Origin: FCB group bacterium
GTDB lineage: Bacteria > Fidelibacterota > Marinisomatia > Marinisomatales > JAADGP01
Assembly: GCA_013152315.1 (NCBI GenBank)
Contig: JAADGP010000145.1
Coordinates: 1 to 32,249, forward strand
Length of the DNA: 32,249 nucleotides
Direction of reading: 5' to 3'
Shown here in pieces: positions 1 through 7,783 of this stretch; positions within the stretch are counted from its first letter, which is position 1, and each line of letters opens with the position of its first letter. The notes beneath the pieces are model-generated. The model saw only the letters and a list, made by a program, of their open reading frames with translations. It was not told the origin of the DNA and searched no databases. The translations under genes were made by a program, and so were the position numbers.

Positions 1-395
1 CAAAATCAGGTTCACTATATTTTAGGCTGAGTTCAAATATTTCAGAGATTCCGGAATCGAACACCAGGTTACTATTCCTAATCGAATCCGAACTCACCAT
101 CCTGTAGAGATGACATAATAAGATAACAACCATGAAACATACCCGTAAGTCCCGTCAGGGACGAGATAGCAGAGGATAGACATCTATAAATGAAAATACA
201 ATAGACCGTATGTTTAAAACCGTTTAATTCGCTTCCTTTGTTGTTAATCCATCCTCAAATAAATAAAAGGAATTATTCCCAAAACCGTTTTACTTTTTCT
301 CCGATCGGAACGGCCGATGAACACCGGGAATCAACAAAAATTATTCTTTCCATTTACCCCGTACAGTAAAGGTCAACGGTAACAGACCGGGTACT
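1..395. other. Non-coding stretch upstream of the first gene
   Basis: I find no convincing gene here: reading frames are short and nothing resembles a known protein end or start. The stretch holds a degenerate short hairpin repeat (see 106-180) and two copies of the 10-mer AAAACCGTTT at 216-225 and 281-290, both inside near-palindromic A/T-flanked settings, 65 bp apart. These could be operator-like sites for the gene starting at 396, but two copies of an AT-rich 10-mer are weak evidence. No clear -35/-10 pair or terminator was identified. Confidence 0.4.
106..180. repeat. Degenerate dispersed hairpin repeat (GTCCC-GTCA-GGGAC)
   Basis: Positions 149-162 form a perfect short hairpin, GTCCC / loop GTCA / GGGAC, followed by GAGATAG. 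A second, more decayed version seems to lie just upstream at about 109-127 (CCTGTAGAGATGACATAATA), which lines up with CCCGTCAGGGACGAGATAG at roughly two thirds of positions. I recall short GTCCC...GGGAC intergenic repeats from genomes of Bacteroidetes-related lineages, but I cannot confirm family membership here. No protein-coding signal. Confidence 0.4.
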
Positions 396-1358
396 ATGAT
401 TGAAAATCACTTAACGGATTGGCTGCTGCAGGGTGACCCCTGGGTCCGGTACCGTACCCGCATCGACCTGTTGGGGCAGTCTCCCGATCATCCCCAGGTA
501 CAACAGGACTATCGTGAAACCTGTGAGCATCCTTTGGTGAAAGGTTTGTTGCGGGACCTGTCCGACTGGCCCGATAAAATTCTGAACAATCACAAAAACT
601 CCGGTCACCCGCTCCATAAACTGGTATTTCTTGCCGATCTGGGTTTGAAACCAGACGTAGCCGACCTGCGGGCAATCATCGCCCGGATAATGCAACATCA
701 GTCCGCGGAAGGCCCCTTCCAGGTAAAGATGAATATCAAACCGGCCTACGGCGGATCCGGTGAGGATACCCTTGCCTGGGCTCTATGTGATGCGCCGCTT
801 GTGTTGTATGCCTTGATGAAATTCGGTTTTGGTGATCATGAACAGGTGCGGGCCGGGTTTGAACATGTGAAAAGCCTTGTTCGGGAGAACGGCTGGCCCT
901 GCGCCGCCGCTCGGGAATTAGGGTCGTTTCGAGGCCCGGGACGGAAGGCGGACCCTTGTCCTTACGCCACCCTGCTGATGGTCAAAGCAATCGCTTTAAC
1001 GGACGATCGGGATGCCGCCCGGGTTGGAATTGAAACTCTCCTTACGTTATGGGAACAAAGCATGGAACGACATCCCTATATGTTTTATATGGGAACCGAC
1101 TTTCGGAAGCTCAAGGCGCCCCTTATCTGGTACGATATTGTCCATTTGGCGGATGTGTTGTCCCGCTGTCCCGATGCGGTGCGGGATAAGCGTTTTATTC
1201 GAATCGCAGAACTGGTTTTTTCGAAGGCGGATGAAGATGGCCGTTACACTCCGGAATCAGTATGGCGGCCCTGGAAGGATTGGGATTTCGGGCGGAAGAA
1301 GGCGCCGTCACGGTGGTTAACGTTGATTATCAAGCGGATCGAACAAAGAATACAATGA
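396..1358 (+). CDS. Conserved hypothetical protein, alpha/alpha-toroid (prenyltransferase/squalene-cyclase-like) fold
   Basis: A 320-residue soluble protein with no signal peptide or membrane segment. The sequence looks like stacked helical-hairpin repeats of the terpenoid-cyclase/prenyltransferase-like toroid type. It carries motifs I associate with a widespread uncharacterised family: SGHPLHKL (about 69-76), ENGWPC (164-169), DPCPYA (186-191), MGTDFRKLKAPLIWYDI (232-248) and WDFGRKKAPSRWLT near the C-terminus. The DXDD motif of true squalene-hopene cyclases is not evident, so a cyclase activity should not be assumed. Start is the ATG at 396; the preceding bases give only a weak ribosome-binding site. 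It lies 91 nt before the CCA-type nucleotidyltransferase, possibly in one transcript. Substrate and role are unknown. Confidence 0.75.
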   Translation: MIENHLTDWLLQGDPWVRYRTRIDLLGQSPDHPQVQQDYRETCEHPLVKGLLRDLSDWPDKILNNHKNSGHPLHKLVFLADLGLKPDVADLRAIIARIMQHQSAEGPFQVKMNIKPAYGGSGEDTLAWALCDAPLVLYALMKFGFGDHEQVRAGFEHVKSLVRENGWPCAAARELGSFRGPGRKADPCPYATLLMVKAIALTDDRDAARVGIETLLTLWEQSMERHPYMFYMGTDFRKLKAPLIWYDIVHLADVLSRCPDAVRDKRFIRIAELVFSKADEDGRYTPESVWRPWKDWDFGRKKAPSRWLTLIIKRIEQRIQ

Positions 1359-1449
1359 TTTCCCCACCCCGGAGAACCGCGCTGAAAATATTTTATCTTT
1401 CGGAATAAACTCCCTCGGAGCCCGTCCCCGTATTTTTGTAACTTTTGTT

Positions 1450-2868
1450 ATGACCAATATAAAAGATTTAGTGCTTCCCCATAAGGTAGCGTACCAAACT
1501 CTGGTTCGGGCGGGTGAACTGGGAGCCAGGCTTAATCTGGAAACGTACGTGGTGGGCGGCTTCGTGCGGGACCTGTTTTTGGGGCGCAAATTAAAGGAGA
1601 TCGATCTTATGGTGGTGGGTGACGGAATTGCCTTCGCCTGGAAGTTGGCCGATCGCCTGGGCGTGAAAACGATTGTCCCCTTCCGTTTGTTCGGCACCGC
1701 CAAGATTCCCTACCGGGCCATCCCGGTGGAGGTCGCTTCCGCCCGTCAGGAATCGTATGATGATTATTCCCGGAAACCGGCCAAGGTGATTTACACCGAT
1801 TTGGAGGGCGACCTCAAACGGCGTGATTTTACCGTGAACGCCATGGCGATGGATATCCGGCCGGAGAAATTCGGCGAATTGCACGATCCTTATCGGGGAA
1901 TCGCGGATCTGCGCGCCAAGCGATTGATTACGCCGCTGGATCCGGCGGAGACCTTTTCCGATGATCCCCTCCGTATGCTCCGGGCGGCATATTTTGCCGC
2001 CGAACTGGGATTTGATATTGATGAAGCATGCGTGAAAGCCATGCGGGAGCAGGCGGACCGGATTCAAATTGTTTCATGGGAAAGAATAACCGGGGAATTG
2101 ATCAAAATTCTGAAGGCGCCGAAACCCTCCGTTGGTTTGATCCTGTTGCAAAAAACCGGATTGATGCGCTATGTTTTTCCGGAAATCGACGTGATGTATG
2201 GTCTGCGCCAGAGCTCCGATTGGCACCACAAGGACATTTTTTACCATACCATGCAGGTCGTCGATAATGCCGCTCAACTGACGGATAAAATGGAAGTCCG
2301 GTTTGCCGCGCTGGTTCATGATATCGCCAAGCCGCGGACCCGTCGCCTGGATTCCGACAAAGGATATACTTTCTATGGTCATGATGATCTTGGAGCGCAA
2401 ATGGTCAAGCGGGTTGCCCAGCGGATGAAACTGCCGAACGAGTTACGGGATTACCTGATGAAAATGACGCTTCTGCACCTGCGTCCCATCGCGTTGGCGA
2501 AGGAAGGCGTCACCGATTCGGCGGTACGGCGCCTGATGGTGGCCGCCGGCGAGGAAGTGGATGATTTACTCACCCTGTGCCGGGCCGACATCACCAGCAA
2601 AAATCCGCGTTTGGTGGAGAAGTACTGGGAGAATTTCGAACGGGTGGAAAAACGGATGAAAGACGTCCTGGAAAGAGACGCCATGCGGGCTTTCCAGTCT
2701 CCCGTCCGGGGCGATACGATCATGAAAGTGTGTAACCTGCCCCCCGGTAAAAAGGTCGGCGTCATCAAAAAGGCGATTGAAGAGGCAATCCTGGACGGAG
2801 AAATAGAAAACACCTACGACGCGGCCTATGAATACCTGTTGAAGATAAAAGATAAATATATTGAATGA
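1450..2868 (+). CDS. cca: CCA-adding tRNA nucleotidyltransferase / poly(A) polymerase family protein with HD domain
   Basis: 472 residues, a normal length for class II tRNA nucleotidyltransferases with a C-terminal HD domain. The enzyme would add or repair the 3' CCA end of tRNAs in the cytoplasm. The head domain has GGFVRD (36-41), the metal-binding EID (50-52), E94 in VEVASARQESY and the RRDFTVNAMA motif (124-133). A central RNA-binding helical region follows, then an HD phosphohydrolase domain with H in YHTMQ, the LVHDIAKP HD pair and GHDD. The first carboxylate of the usual D-x-D is Glu (E50), a conservative change. Poly(A) polymerase I and CCA enzymes share this fold, so the exact reaction is not settled from sequence. 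Start ATG 1450 gives the expected N-terminus but has a weak Shine-Dalgarno. Confidence 0.88.
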   Translation: MTNIKDLVLPHKVAYQTLVRAGELGARLNLETYVVGGFVRDLFLGRKLKEIDLMVVGDGIAFAWKLADRLGVKTIVPFRLFGTAKIPYRAIPVEVASARQESYDDYSRKPAKVIYTDLEGDLKRRDFTVNAMAMDIRPEKFGELHDPYRGIADLRAKRLITPLDPAETFSDDPLRMLRAAYFAAELGFDIDEACVKAMREQADRIQIVSWERITGELIKILKAPKPSVGLILLQKTGLMRYVFPEIDVMYGLRQSSDWHHKDIFYHTMQVVDNAAQLTDKMEVRFAALVHDIAKPRTRRLDSDKGYTFYGHDDLGAQMVKRVAQRMKLPNELRDYLMKMTLLHLRPIALAKEGVTDSAVRRLMVAAGEEVDDLLTLCRADITSKNPRLVEKYWENFERVEKRMKDVLERDAMRAFQSPVRGDTIMKVCNLPPGKKVGVIKKAIEEAILDGEIENTYDAAYEYLLKIKDKYIE

Positions 2869-2869
2869 T

Positions 2870-3016
2870 GTGTGTCGTAACGTAGTGGAGATTCCGGTGG
2901 AGCGCAGCGGATGTCGGTGATGCGTGAAACGTGAAACGTGATGCGTGATGCGTGTCGGAGCGCAGCGGATGTCGGGGAAACGTTTTTAAAGATCCGGGCC
3001 AATTTTTGGTTCTTGG
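2870..3016 (-). repeat. Composite heptad/hairpin intergenic repeat, locus 1 (inverted orientation)
   Basis: Begins within a few bases of the cca stop. Five 7-bp units sit in perfect register at 2917-2951 (GTGATGC, GTGAAAC, GTGAAAC, GTGATGC, GTGATGC). On the other strand these are CACGNNT units. The 19-mer GGAGCGCAGCGGATGTCGG occurs exactly at 2899-2917 and 2957-2975, on either side of the heptads. On the minus strand the outer part (2872-2916) is a full ~45-nt module like those at 11066-11183; the inner part (2952-2977) is a shortened form lacking half the hairpin. At 3001-3016 the complement of CCAAGAACCAAAAATT matches the leader of the 11-kb locus. Function unknown. Confidence 0.85.
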
Positions 3017-3060
3017 AATTTGACTCTTGTCCGCCGGAAGGAAGAATTCCTTTTGAAAAA

Positions 3061-3180
3061 ATTGCCTTTTAATACATAAGTAATGTTTATGATAATTAAT
3101 AGTTGAATTAATAATATTTAATAATAATCAATAAAATATAAAATTAATTAAATAATAAGTTGTAGAAATTCATATTACCT
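3061..3180. promoter_or_regulatory. Very AT-rich upstream region of the DUF2089 gene
   Basis: I count 16 G/C in the 120 bases 3061-3180 (about 13%), against roughly half elsewhere. It directly precedes the DUF2089-YbjQ unit and follows repeat locus 1. Such tracts often act as UP elements or nucleoid-protein targets, but no single -35/-10 pair stands out, so promoter position is not assigned. Confidence 0.45.
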
Positions 3181-3216
3181 TTTTATTTTCTCCCTCACTA
3201 AATCAGCAGGATTGCA

Positions 3217-3570
3217 ATGAAAATAATTGATTGTCCGGTCTGCCGCGAAAAAATGCTCAGCACGCAATTGTATTGTGAGCATTGTGATATCCTCATTGAC
3301 GGAAAGTTTGAGCATGATCGGTTTGCTTATTTGGACAATGACACGGCCGATTTCCTGGAGGTCTTTGTGCTTGCCCGCGGCAATATTAAGGAAATCGAAA
3401 AGCAGTTGGGGATTTCCTATCCTACCGTCCGGGCCAAGATCGACAGATTGGTGGAGGCCGTTATTGGCATTAAGGAAATAGAAGAACAGCAATTGGCAAA
3501 AGAGCAAAAGGCGAAGGCCGATTCGGAGCGGAAGAGCCGGATTGTAAAATCTATCACCAGGAAGTATTGA
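3217..3570 (+). CDS. DUF2089 family protein (zinc ribbon plus helix-turn-helix)
   Basis: 117 residues. The N-terminus has two CxxC pairs (C6, C9, C20, C23), a probable zinc ribbon. The middle (about 38-85) carries FLEVFVLARGNIKEIEKQLG followed by ISYPTVRAKIDRL, the DUF2089 signature that resembles a helix-turn-helix. The C-terminal 30 residues are highly charged (K/E/R-rich). It is probably a cytoplasmic regulator, though DNA binding is inferred from the HTH-like segment only. The start is supported by AGCAGGA ending about six bases before ATG 3217. It is followed after 16 nt by a YbjQ gene; DUF2089 and YbjQ genes are commonly neighbours, so the two probably form one operon with a shared role in envelope or stress response, not defined here. 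Confidence 0.85.
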   Translation: MKIIDCPVCREKMLSTQLYCEHCDILIDGKFEHDRFAYLDNDTADFLEVFVLARGNIKEIEKQLGISYPTVRAKIDRLVEAVIGIKEIEEQQLAKEQKAKADSERKSRIVKSITRKY

Positions 3571-3586
3571 AAGGAAGGGAAGTTAA

Positions 3587-3904
3587 ATGATTATAGTCAC
3601 AACCCCGGATATCCCGGGAAAAAGAATTGTAAAGGTATTGGGAATTGCCCGCGGAAGTACGATTCGGGCCCGCAATTTAGGGCGCGATATTATGGCGATT
3701 TTGAAAATGTTGATTGGTGGTGAAATCAAAACCTATACCGAAATGATGGCCAGGGCGCGGGAGGAATCCATCGCCCGAATGGAAACGGTGGCGAGAGAAA
3801 TGGGAGCCAATGCGATTGTGAATGTGCGTTTAACCTCGGTTACCGTTCTTTCCAGCACGGCTGAGATCCTGGCCTATGGTACCGCCGTGGTAATCGATGG
3901 ATAA
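3587..3904 (+). CDS. YbjQ/UPF0145 family protein
   Basis: 105 residues, the usual size for this small family. Features include the N-terminal strand IIVTTPDIPGKRIVKVLGIARG, the LGRDIMAILKMLIGGEIKTYTEMM stretch and the conserved core AREMGANAIVNVRL near residues 75-88, ending in a strand with YGTAVVI. The family is annotated as a putative heavy-metal-binding domain and forms pentameric rings in solved structures, but its function is not established. A strong ribosome-binding site (AAGGAAGGGAAG) precedes ATG 3587. It is the second gene of a pair with the DUF2089 protein. Confidence 0.88.
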   Translation: MIIVTTPDIPGKRIVKVLGIARGSTIRARNLGRDIMAILKMLIGGEIKTYTEMMARAREESIARMETVAREMGANAIVNVRLTSVTVLSSTAEILAYGTAVVIDG

Positions 3905-4258
3905 TTTATCCCGCCTGGCGGCATGCGAATTCAGAACTCAAATGGTTTATCTTTGGAACTCCATATTCAAAGTGATGAATAAGCGAACACTGGTTTGAAT
4001 ATCGAACAAGGATTAACGAAGTTTGATTTTGGAAGTAATGGAGATTGGAACCAAGGTGTGTCACAGGAACGGTTCAGAAATCATCATTCGGCGTTCCTTG
4101 TTCTTAAATCAAAGACCGCGTGATAGTGGGTGGGAAGCAACGGATTCATTTCCAGGTATGATAAACAGGGAATGATCGGAATGGATTGTTTTTAAAATCC
4201 TGACAACCATATTAAACTAAGTAGGTCTAACGTAGTCTTATATTAAAAAGGTAGGTGT
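3905..4258. other. 354-nt gene-free gap with decayed inverted repeats
   Basis: No gene is apparent. The gap holds remnants of an inverted, tandem-looking sequence: GAACAAGGA at 4004-4012 and its complement TCCTTGTTC at 4095-4103, with CGAA-containing sequence next to each copy, and phrases such as ATTCAAAGTGATGAAT (3965-3980) and TTTGATTTTGGAAGTAATGG downstream. These resemble degenerate copies of a short intergenic repeat different from the heptad/hairpin element. A short GC palindrome, CCGCC-T-GGCGG, lies just after the YbjQ stop. The last 20 bases contain the ribosome-binding site AAAGGTAGG of the next gene. Confidence 0.45.
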
Positions 4259-4969
4259 ATGTTCTTTATCAATAACCTGATTAACCTGTTTGTTTCACCG
4301 AGTCGTTTGTTCGAAACAATAAGGAAACGTTCAAATTGGAAGGACATTCTTGTTCCTTTCGCGATTTTGGTAGTACTGGGTGTCCTTAGCATGGGACTAC
4401 TGAAGGATTTACTGATCGAGGTCCAGCTCAGCCGGGCCGTAAGCCGGATTGAGAACGACAGTCGGATCCCGGTCGAAAAGAAAGATGAATTCATCCTGCG
4501 GATTGAAGACCGGTTTACAAACCCGACTCCGTTTATGAAAACCATAGCGTGGGTAAACGCCGGATTGTCCATACCCATCAGGGTATTGTTCATGGCTCTC
4601 GTATTAATGGTTATCGGAAACGCCATGTTCGGAGGGGCGGTGCCTTACGGGAAATTGGTACACATGAGCGCCTATGTTTATCTGGTTAATATTGTCGAAC
4701 AGGCGGTGAAAGTACCATTGATGCTTAGCCGGTGGAGCGTGGAAGTTTATACCGGGCTGGGTTTACTGGGCCTGGGAGAAAAAGGAAGTTTTCTTCATAA
4801 TTTTTTAGCCGGGATGGACTTTTTCGCGTTTTGGCGGATTGTTTTATTGGCCATCGGGATGGGAATCTTGTACCAACGAGAAACAAAATCGTTTCTATGG
4901 GCGTTAATCGTCTTTTGGATGCTCCAACTGGCGCTCCTCGCCGGACTAAATATGGTTGCTTATTCGTGA
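4259..4969 (+). CDS. Yip1-domain integral membrane protein
   Basis: 236 residues with about five hydrophobic segments: roughly 30-50, 99-122, 134-155, 190-205 and 213-234. The N-terminus LFVSPSRLFETIRKRSNWKDILVPFAIL is typical of bacterial Yip1-domain proteins. A charged loop (about 51-85) separates the first two segments. It is the first gene of the efflux operon and ends two bases before the TolC gene, so co-expression is likely. Bacterial Yip1 proteins are often encoded beside ABC export genes, but their job is unknown; a role in assembly or regulation of the export complex is inference. AAAGGTAGG precedes ATG 4259. Confidence 0.8.
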   Translation: MFFINNLINLFVSPSRLFETIRKRSNWKDILVPFAILVVLGVLSMGLLKDLLIEVQLSRAVSRIENDSRIPVEKKDEFILRIEDRFTNPTPFMKTIAWVNAGLSIPIRVLFMALVLMVIGNAMFGGAVPYGKLVHMSAYVYLVNIVEQAVKVPLMLSRWSVEVYTGLGLLGLGEKGSFLHNFLAGMDFFAFWRIVLLAIGMGILYQRETKSFLWALIVFWMLQLALLAGLNMVAYS

Positions 4970-4971
4970 AA

Positions 4972-6306
4972 ATGAAAATTAACACTCTGTTTTTTATTTG
5001 GCTGTTTTCCTTTGCGCTGCTATCGGGACAGACCCTTACCTTGACTGAATGCGTGCAAATCGCGCTGAAAAATAAGGAGACGGTAAAGTCGGCCGTGTTG
5101 GATATTCAGTCCGCCGAAGCGGGCAAACGAAGCGCTTTAAGCAATGTTCTCCCCAGCCTGCGATTGTCTGGGGGATGGAATGAATCCCGATTCCCGGGGC
5201 GGGATTTTACCATTGATCCAGTGACGGGCGAGCCGGTCGGTCTTCCCGGCACCTCCATATCAAGTTTAACAACCTGGTCCAGCGGAGTGGGCCTGAACCA
5301 GGTGCTTTACGACGGTTCCGGTTCCTGGAATCGCATTGCGCAAGCCAAGGAAAATTATCGATTAGCGATTCAGCGTGACCGGCAGGCGCGGATTAATGTG
5401 ATTCGGGATGTCTATCAAACCTTTTATCAGTTATTGAAGGAACAGCAACTGTTAAAAGTGATCCGCCTGAATCTCGACCTGACGGAACAACAGGTGGAAC
5501 TGGTTCGGCGACAGTACGAATTGGGGGCGGTGAAGAAAACCGATCTGTTGAAAGCGGAAGTTCGGGCGGGACAGGCAAAAGTTGATCTGGTTAACCAGGA
5601 ATCCGCGGTAAATAACGCCCTGTTTGCCTTGCGTAACGCCATGGGATTGATTGGTTCCGAACAACAGTTTACAATCAAAGAAACCGACCTTCCGTTACCG
5701 GAACTACCGGACCGGAAAACCGCCTATGAACTGCTACGGGATAACAATCCTGCCCTGCAATCGGCCAAAATTCAACTTAAGCAGGCGGAAATTAATTACC
5801 GGATCGCCCGTGGCGTGCGACACCCGATTGTAAGCGCCAATATTAATTATTCAGCCTCATCGGAAGAGTTAAGCAAATTTGTTCAGGATTTCAATGAATC
5901 CTGGCGTTTAAACAGCAGTATTTCCTTTTCCCTGCCGCTATTTACGGGATTCGATGTTTCCGGCAAAATTCAACAAGCCCAACTGACTGCCATGAAGCAA
6001 CAATATACATACACGACCCTTCGGAATGACCTGATCGTTCAATTGGAAGCGCTTATGGAAGTGCTCCGGAATTATGAGGAGATTATCTCCATCAACGAGG
6101 AAGTATTGGCGGCCGCGGAAGAAGATTTAAAATTAGTGCAGAAACGGTATTCGCTCGGTTCGGCTACGATTCTTGAGGTGTTGGATTCCCAGGTTTCGTT
6201 AACACGCGCCCGTTCCAACCTCGTGACCTCCCGCTACGACGCACGCGTGCAGGAAGCCAACTACCGGGCCGTATTGGGTATTCTTGGTCAGGATATTGAG
6301 GAATGA
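4972..6306 (+). CDS. TolC-family outer-membrane efflux protein
   Basis: 444 residues with a cleavable signal peptide (MKINTLFFIWLFSFALLSGQ). The mature protein begins LTLTECVQIALKNKETVKSA, the classic first helix of outer-membrane efflux proteins. Two structurally repeated halves follow, each with long helices (QAKENYRLAIQRDRQARI in the first; DLKLVQKRYSLGSATILEVLDSQVSLTRARSNL in the second) and the paired motifs RRQYELGAVKKTDLLKAEV and KRYSLGSATILEVLDSQV. It would form the trimeric outer-membrane and periplasmic duct for the adjacent ABC pump. ATG 4972 is chosen because it directly follows the Yip1 stop and gives a proper signal peptide; an in-frame GTG at 4966 is possible. Longer upstream starts would bury the signal peptide. 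Confidence 0.92.
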   Translation: MKINTLFFIWLFSFALLSGQTLTLTECVQIALKNKETVKSAVLDIQSAEAGKRSALSNVLPSLRLSGGWNESRFPGRDFTIDPVTGEPVGLPGTSISSLTTWSSGVGLNQVLYDGSGSWNRIAQAKENYRLAIQRDRQARINVIRDVYQTFYQLLKEQQLLKVIRLNLDLTEQQVELVRRQYELGAVKKTDLLKAEVRAGQAKVDLVNQESAVNNALFALRNAMGLIGSEQQFTIKETDLPLPELPDRKTAYELLRDNNPALQSAKIQLKQAEINYRIARGVRHPIVSANINYSASSEELSKFVQDFNESWRLNSSISFSLPLFTGFDVSGKIQQAQLTAMKQQYTYTTLRNDLIVQLEALMEVLRNYEEIISINEEVLAAAEEDLKLVQKRYSLGSATILEVLDSQVSLTRARSNLVTSRYDARVQEANYRAVLGILGQDIEE

Positions 6307-6348
6307 TTATTCCCGCGGGGATAAGTTCGTGTTAAAATCAGCGCCTGA

Positions 6349-6403
6349 TTCCGACAGTCGCTCCGTTCTACCGGGATATCCACTTTGTTCCGACATGTTT
6401 CAC
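6349..6403 (+). repeat. Decayed copy of the hairpin module, locus 2
   Basis: Inside the gap between the TolC and adaptor genes. CCGACAGTCGCTCCG (6351-6365) matches the second module of the 11-kb locus exactly over 15 bases. The remainder (CCGGGATATCC, then TTCCGACATGTTTCAC) aligns with its CGGGATCTCC and CTCCGACACGTATCAC. The hairpin arms are partly degraded and only about one heptad survives. It shows that the element sits even inside an operon. Confidence 0.75.
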
Positions 6404-6450
6404 AAAATATTCAAAAGGAAAAAACAGTTTAGTTAAATATATCGCTTGGG

Positions 6451-6456
6451 AAGGAA
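6451..6456 (+). promoter_or_regulatory. Ribosome-binding site supporting a TTG start
   Basis: AAGGAA lies 7 nt before TTG 6464. The nearby ATG at 6457 is out of frame with the adaptor gene, and no in-frame ATG or GTG lies close by. The site therefore decides in favour of the TTG start. Confidence 0.6.
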
Positions 6457-6463
6457 ATGAACA

Positions 6464-7783
6464 TTGGCTGTAAAACGTAAACGATTATCAAAAAAGACCC
6501 GTTGGATAGTGGCCATCATTGTCCTGGTAATTATTGGTGTTTTTGTTGTCGCGAATTTGAGAAAGTCGAACGGTGATGCCATCCGTGTGGAGACGGAAGA
6601 AGTGTCCCGTCAGACTATCGTTCATAAGGTAAACGCCAGCGGCCGGATTCAGCCTGAAGTGGAAGTGAAGATCAGCGCCACTATCTCGGCCTGGATTACG
6701 GAGATTACGGTTCAGGAAGGGGACTATGTAGAGGTAGGTCAGCTTTTAATAGCGCTTGACGAAAAACAATACCAGGCTTCCGTCGAACAGGCGAAATCTT
6801 CGGTGAAATCCGCAAAAGCCAGGCTCAAGCAGGTTAAGGCCCAGAAAGACCGGATTGAATCGCTGTTCCGGCAGGATCTAGTTTCGGAACAGGAATTGGA
6901 AACCATCACCGCGGAGTTTGAACTGGCTGAGAGCCAGTTGGAACAGGCCCAGGCGGCGCTGGAATCACGCGAAGATGAATTATCCAAGACGCGTATCACC
7001 GCTCCCCAGGCCGGTGTTGTTACCAAAATCAACAAAGAAGTAGGTGAAATGGCCCTCGGGTCGGTCTTTCAGGCGGATGTGTTGATGACAATTGCCGATC
7101 TGAGCCGCATGGAAGTGGTTGTCGACGTGAATGAGAATGATGTGGTTTCGGTAGCGGAAGGCGATACGGCGGAAATTGAAATCGACGCTTTTCAGGATAC
7201 GCTTTTTTACGGAGTGGTAAGTGAAATTGCCCATGTTGCGGAAACTCAGGGGCTTGGCACGCAGGAGCAGGTTACCAATTTTAAGGTTCGGGTCCGGATG
7301 CTGGAAGTACCGGAGAAAATCCGCCCGGGGATGAGCGCCACGGCGAATATTATCACCGATGTGCGTAAGAATGTGCTGGCCATTCCGATCCAGGCCCTTA
7401 CGATTCGCCCGGAAGGAGCGGAAAAAAGGTTGCCCGGTGAAAAAGGGAAACGCAAAGGGAAAAAGAATCCGCGAAAAGGAGGGTCAGGTCCGGGCAATAG
7501 GAACGGAAAACGAAAGATGCAGGAGGTGGTCTTTGTCGTCTCGGATACTTCCGCCAATGTCGATAACCCCAAAAGTCTTGGGAAAAACCAAAAATACGCC
7601 CTGATTCGTCCCGTTAAGGTGGGGATCGCGAGTGAAACCCATTATGAAGTATTAAGCGGTCTGGAAGAAGGAAACGTCGTTATCACCGGCAGTTACAAGG
7701 CGATCAGTCGTGACCTGTATAACAACGCGGTGGTTATACCGGAGGAGAATTTCGCGCCGGGGAAGTACGGGAATAATGAATGA
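6464..7783 (+). CDS. MacA/HlyD-type periplasmic adaptor subunit of an ABC efflux system
   Basis: 439 residues. The N-terminus is basic ([11 protein letters not shown]), then one membrane anchor (about 14-30). A lipoyl/barrel-sandwich half follows ([23 protein letters not shown]...[17 protein letters not shown]), a coiled-coil hairpin (about 103-176), the returning lipoyl half ([20 protein letters not shown]), a beta-barrel domain and a membrane-proximal domain. It links the TolC duct to the inner-membrane pump. The oddity is a Lys/Arg/Gly-rich insertion at about 321-352 (14 of 32 residues K or R) in the C-terminal part. Start is TTG 6464 with AAGGAA upstream. The gene end overlaps the ATPase start by 8 nt, indicating translational coupling. 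Confidence 0.9.
   Translation: MAVKRKRLSKKTRWIVAIIVLVIIGVFVVANLRKSNGDAIRVETEEVSRQTIVHKVNASGRIQPEVEVKISATISAWITEITVQEGDYVEVGQLLIALDEKQYQASVEQAKSSVKSAKARLKQVKAQKDRIESLFRQDLVSEQELETITAEFELAESQLEQAQAALESREDELSKTRITAPQAGVVTKINKEVGEMALGSVFQADVLMTIADLSRMEVVVDVNENDVVSVAEGDTAEIEIDAFQDTLFYGVVSEIAHVAETQGLGTQEQVTNFKVRVRMLEVPEKIRPGMSATANIITDVRKNVLAIPIQALTIRPEGAEKRLPGEKGKRKGKKNPRKGGSGPGNRNGKRKMQEVVFVVSDTSANVDNPKSLGKNQKYALIRPVKVGIASETHYEVLSGLEEGNVVITGSYKAISRDLYNNAVVIPEENFAPGKYGNNE

Noticed and set aside
394-698. Minus-strand frames opposite the first gene
   Set aside because: They are antisense shadows of a well-supported plus-strand gene.
2917-2951. Possible CRISPR array from regular repeats
   Set aside because: Units are only 7 bp, contiguous and without unique spacers; no cas genes are present.
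3038-3052. AAGGAA-GAA-TTCCTT as terminator of the cca gene
   Set aside because: A six-bp AT-rich stem with a poor T-tail is too weak to call.
3227-3481. Alternative frame inside the DUF2089 gene
   Set aside because: It is out of frame with the zinc-ribbon protein and has no recognisable features.
4831-4971. Longer start for the TolC-family gene
   Set aside because: It overlaps the Yip1 gene by 139 nt and would place 47 extra residues before an evident signal peptide.
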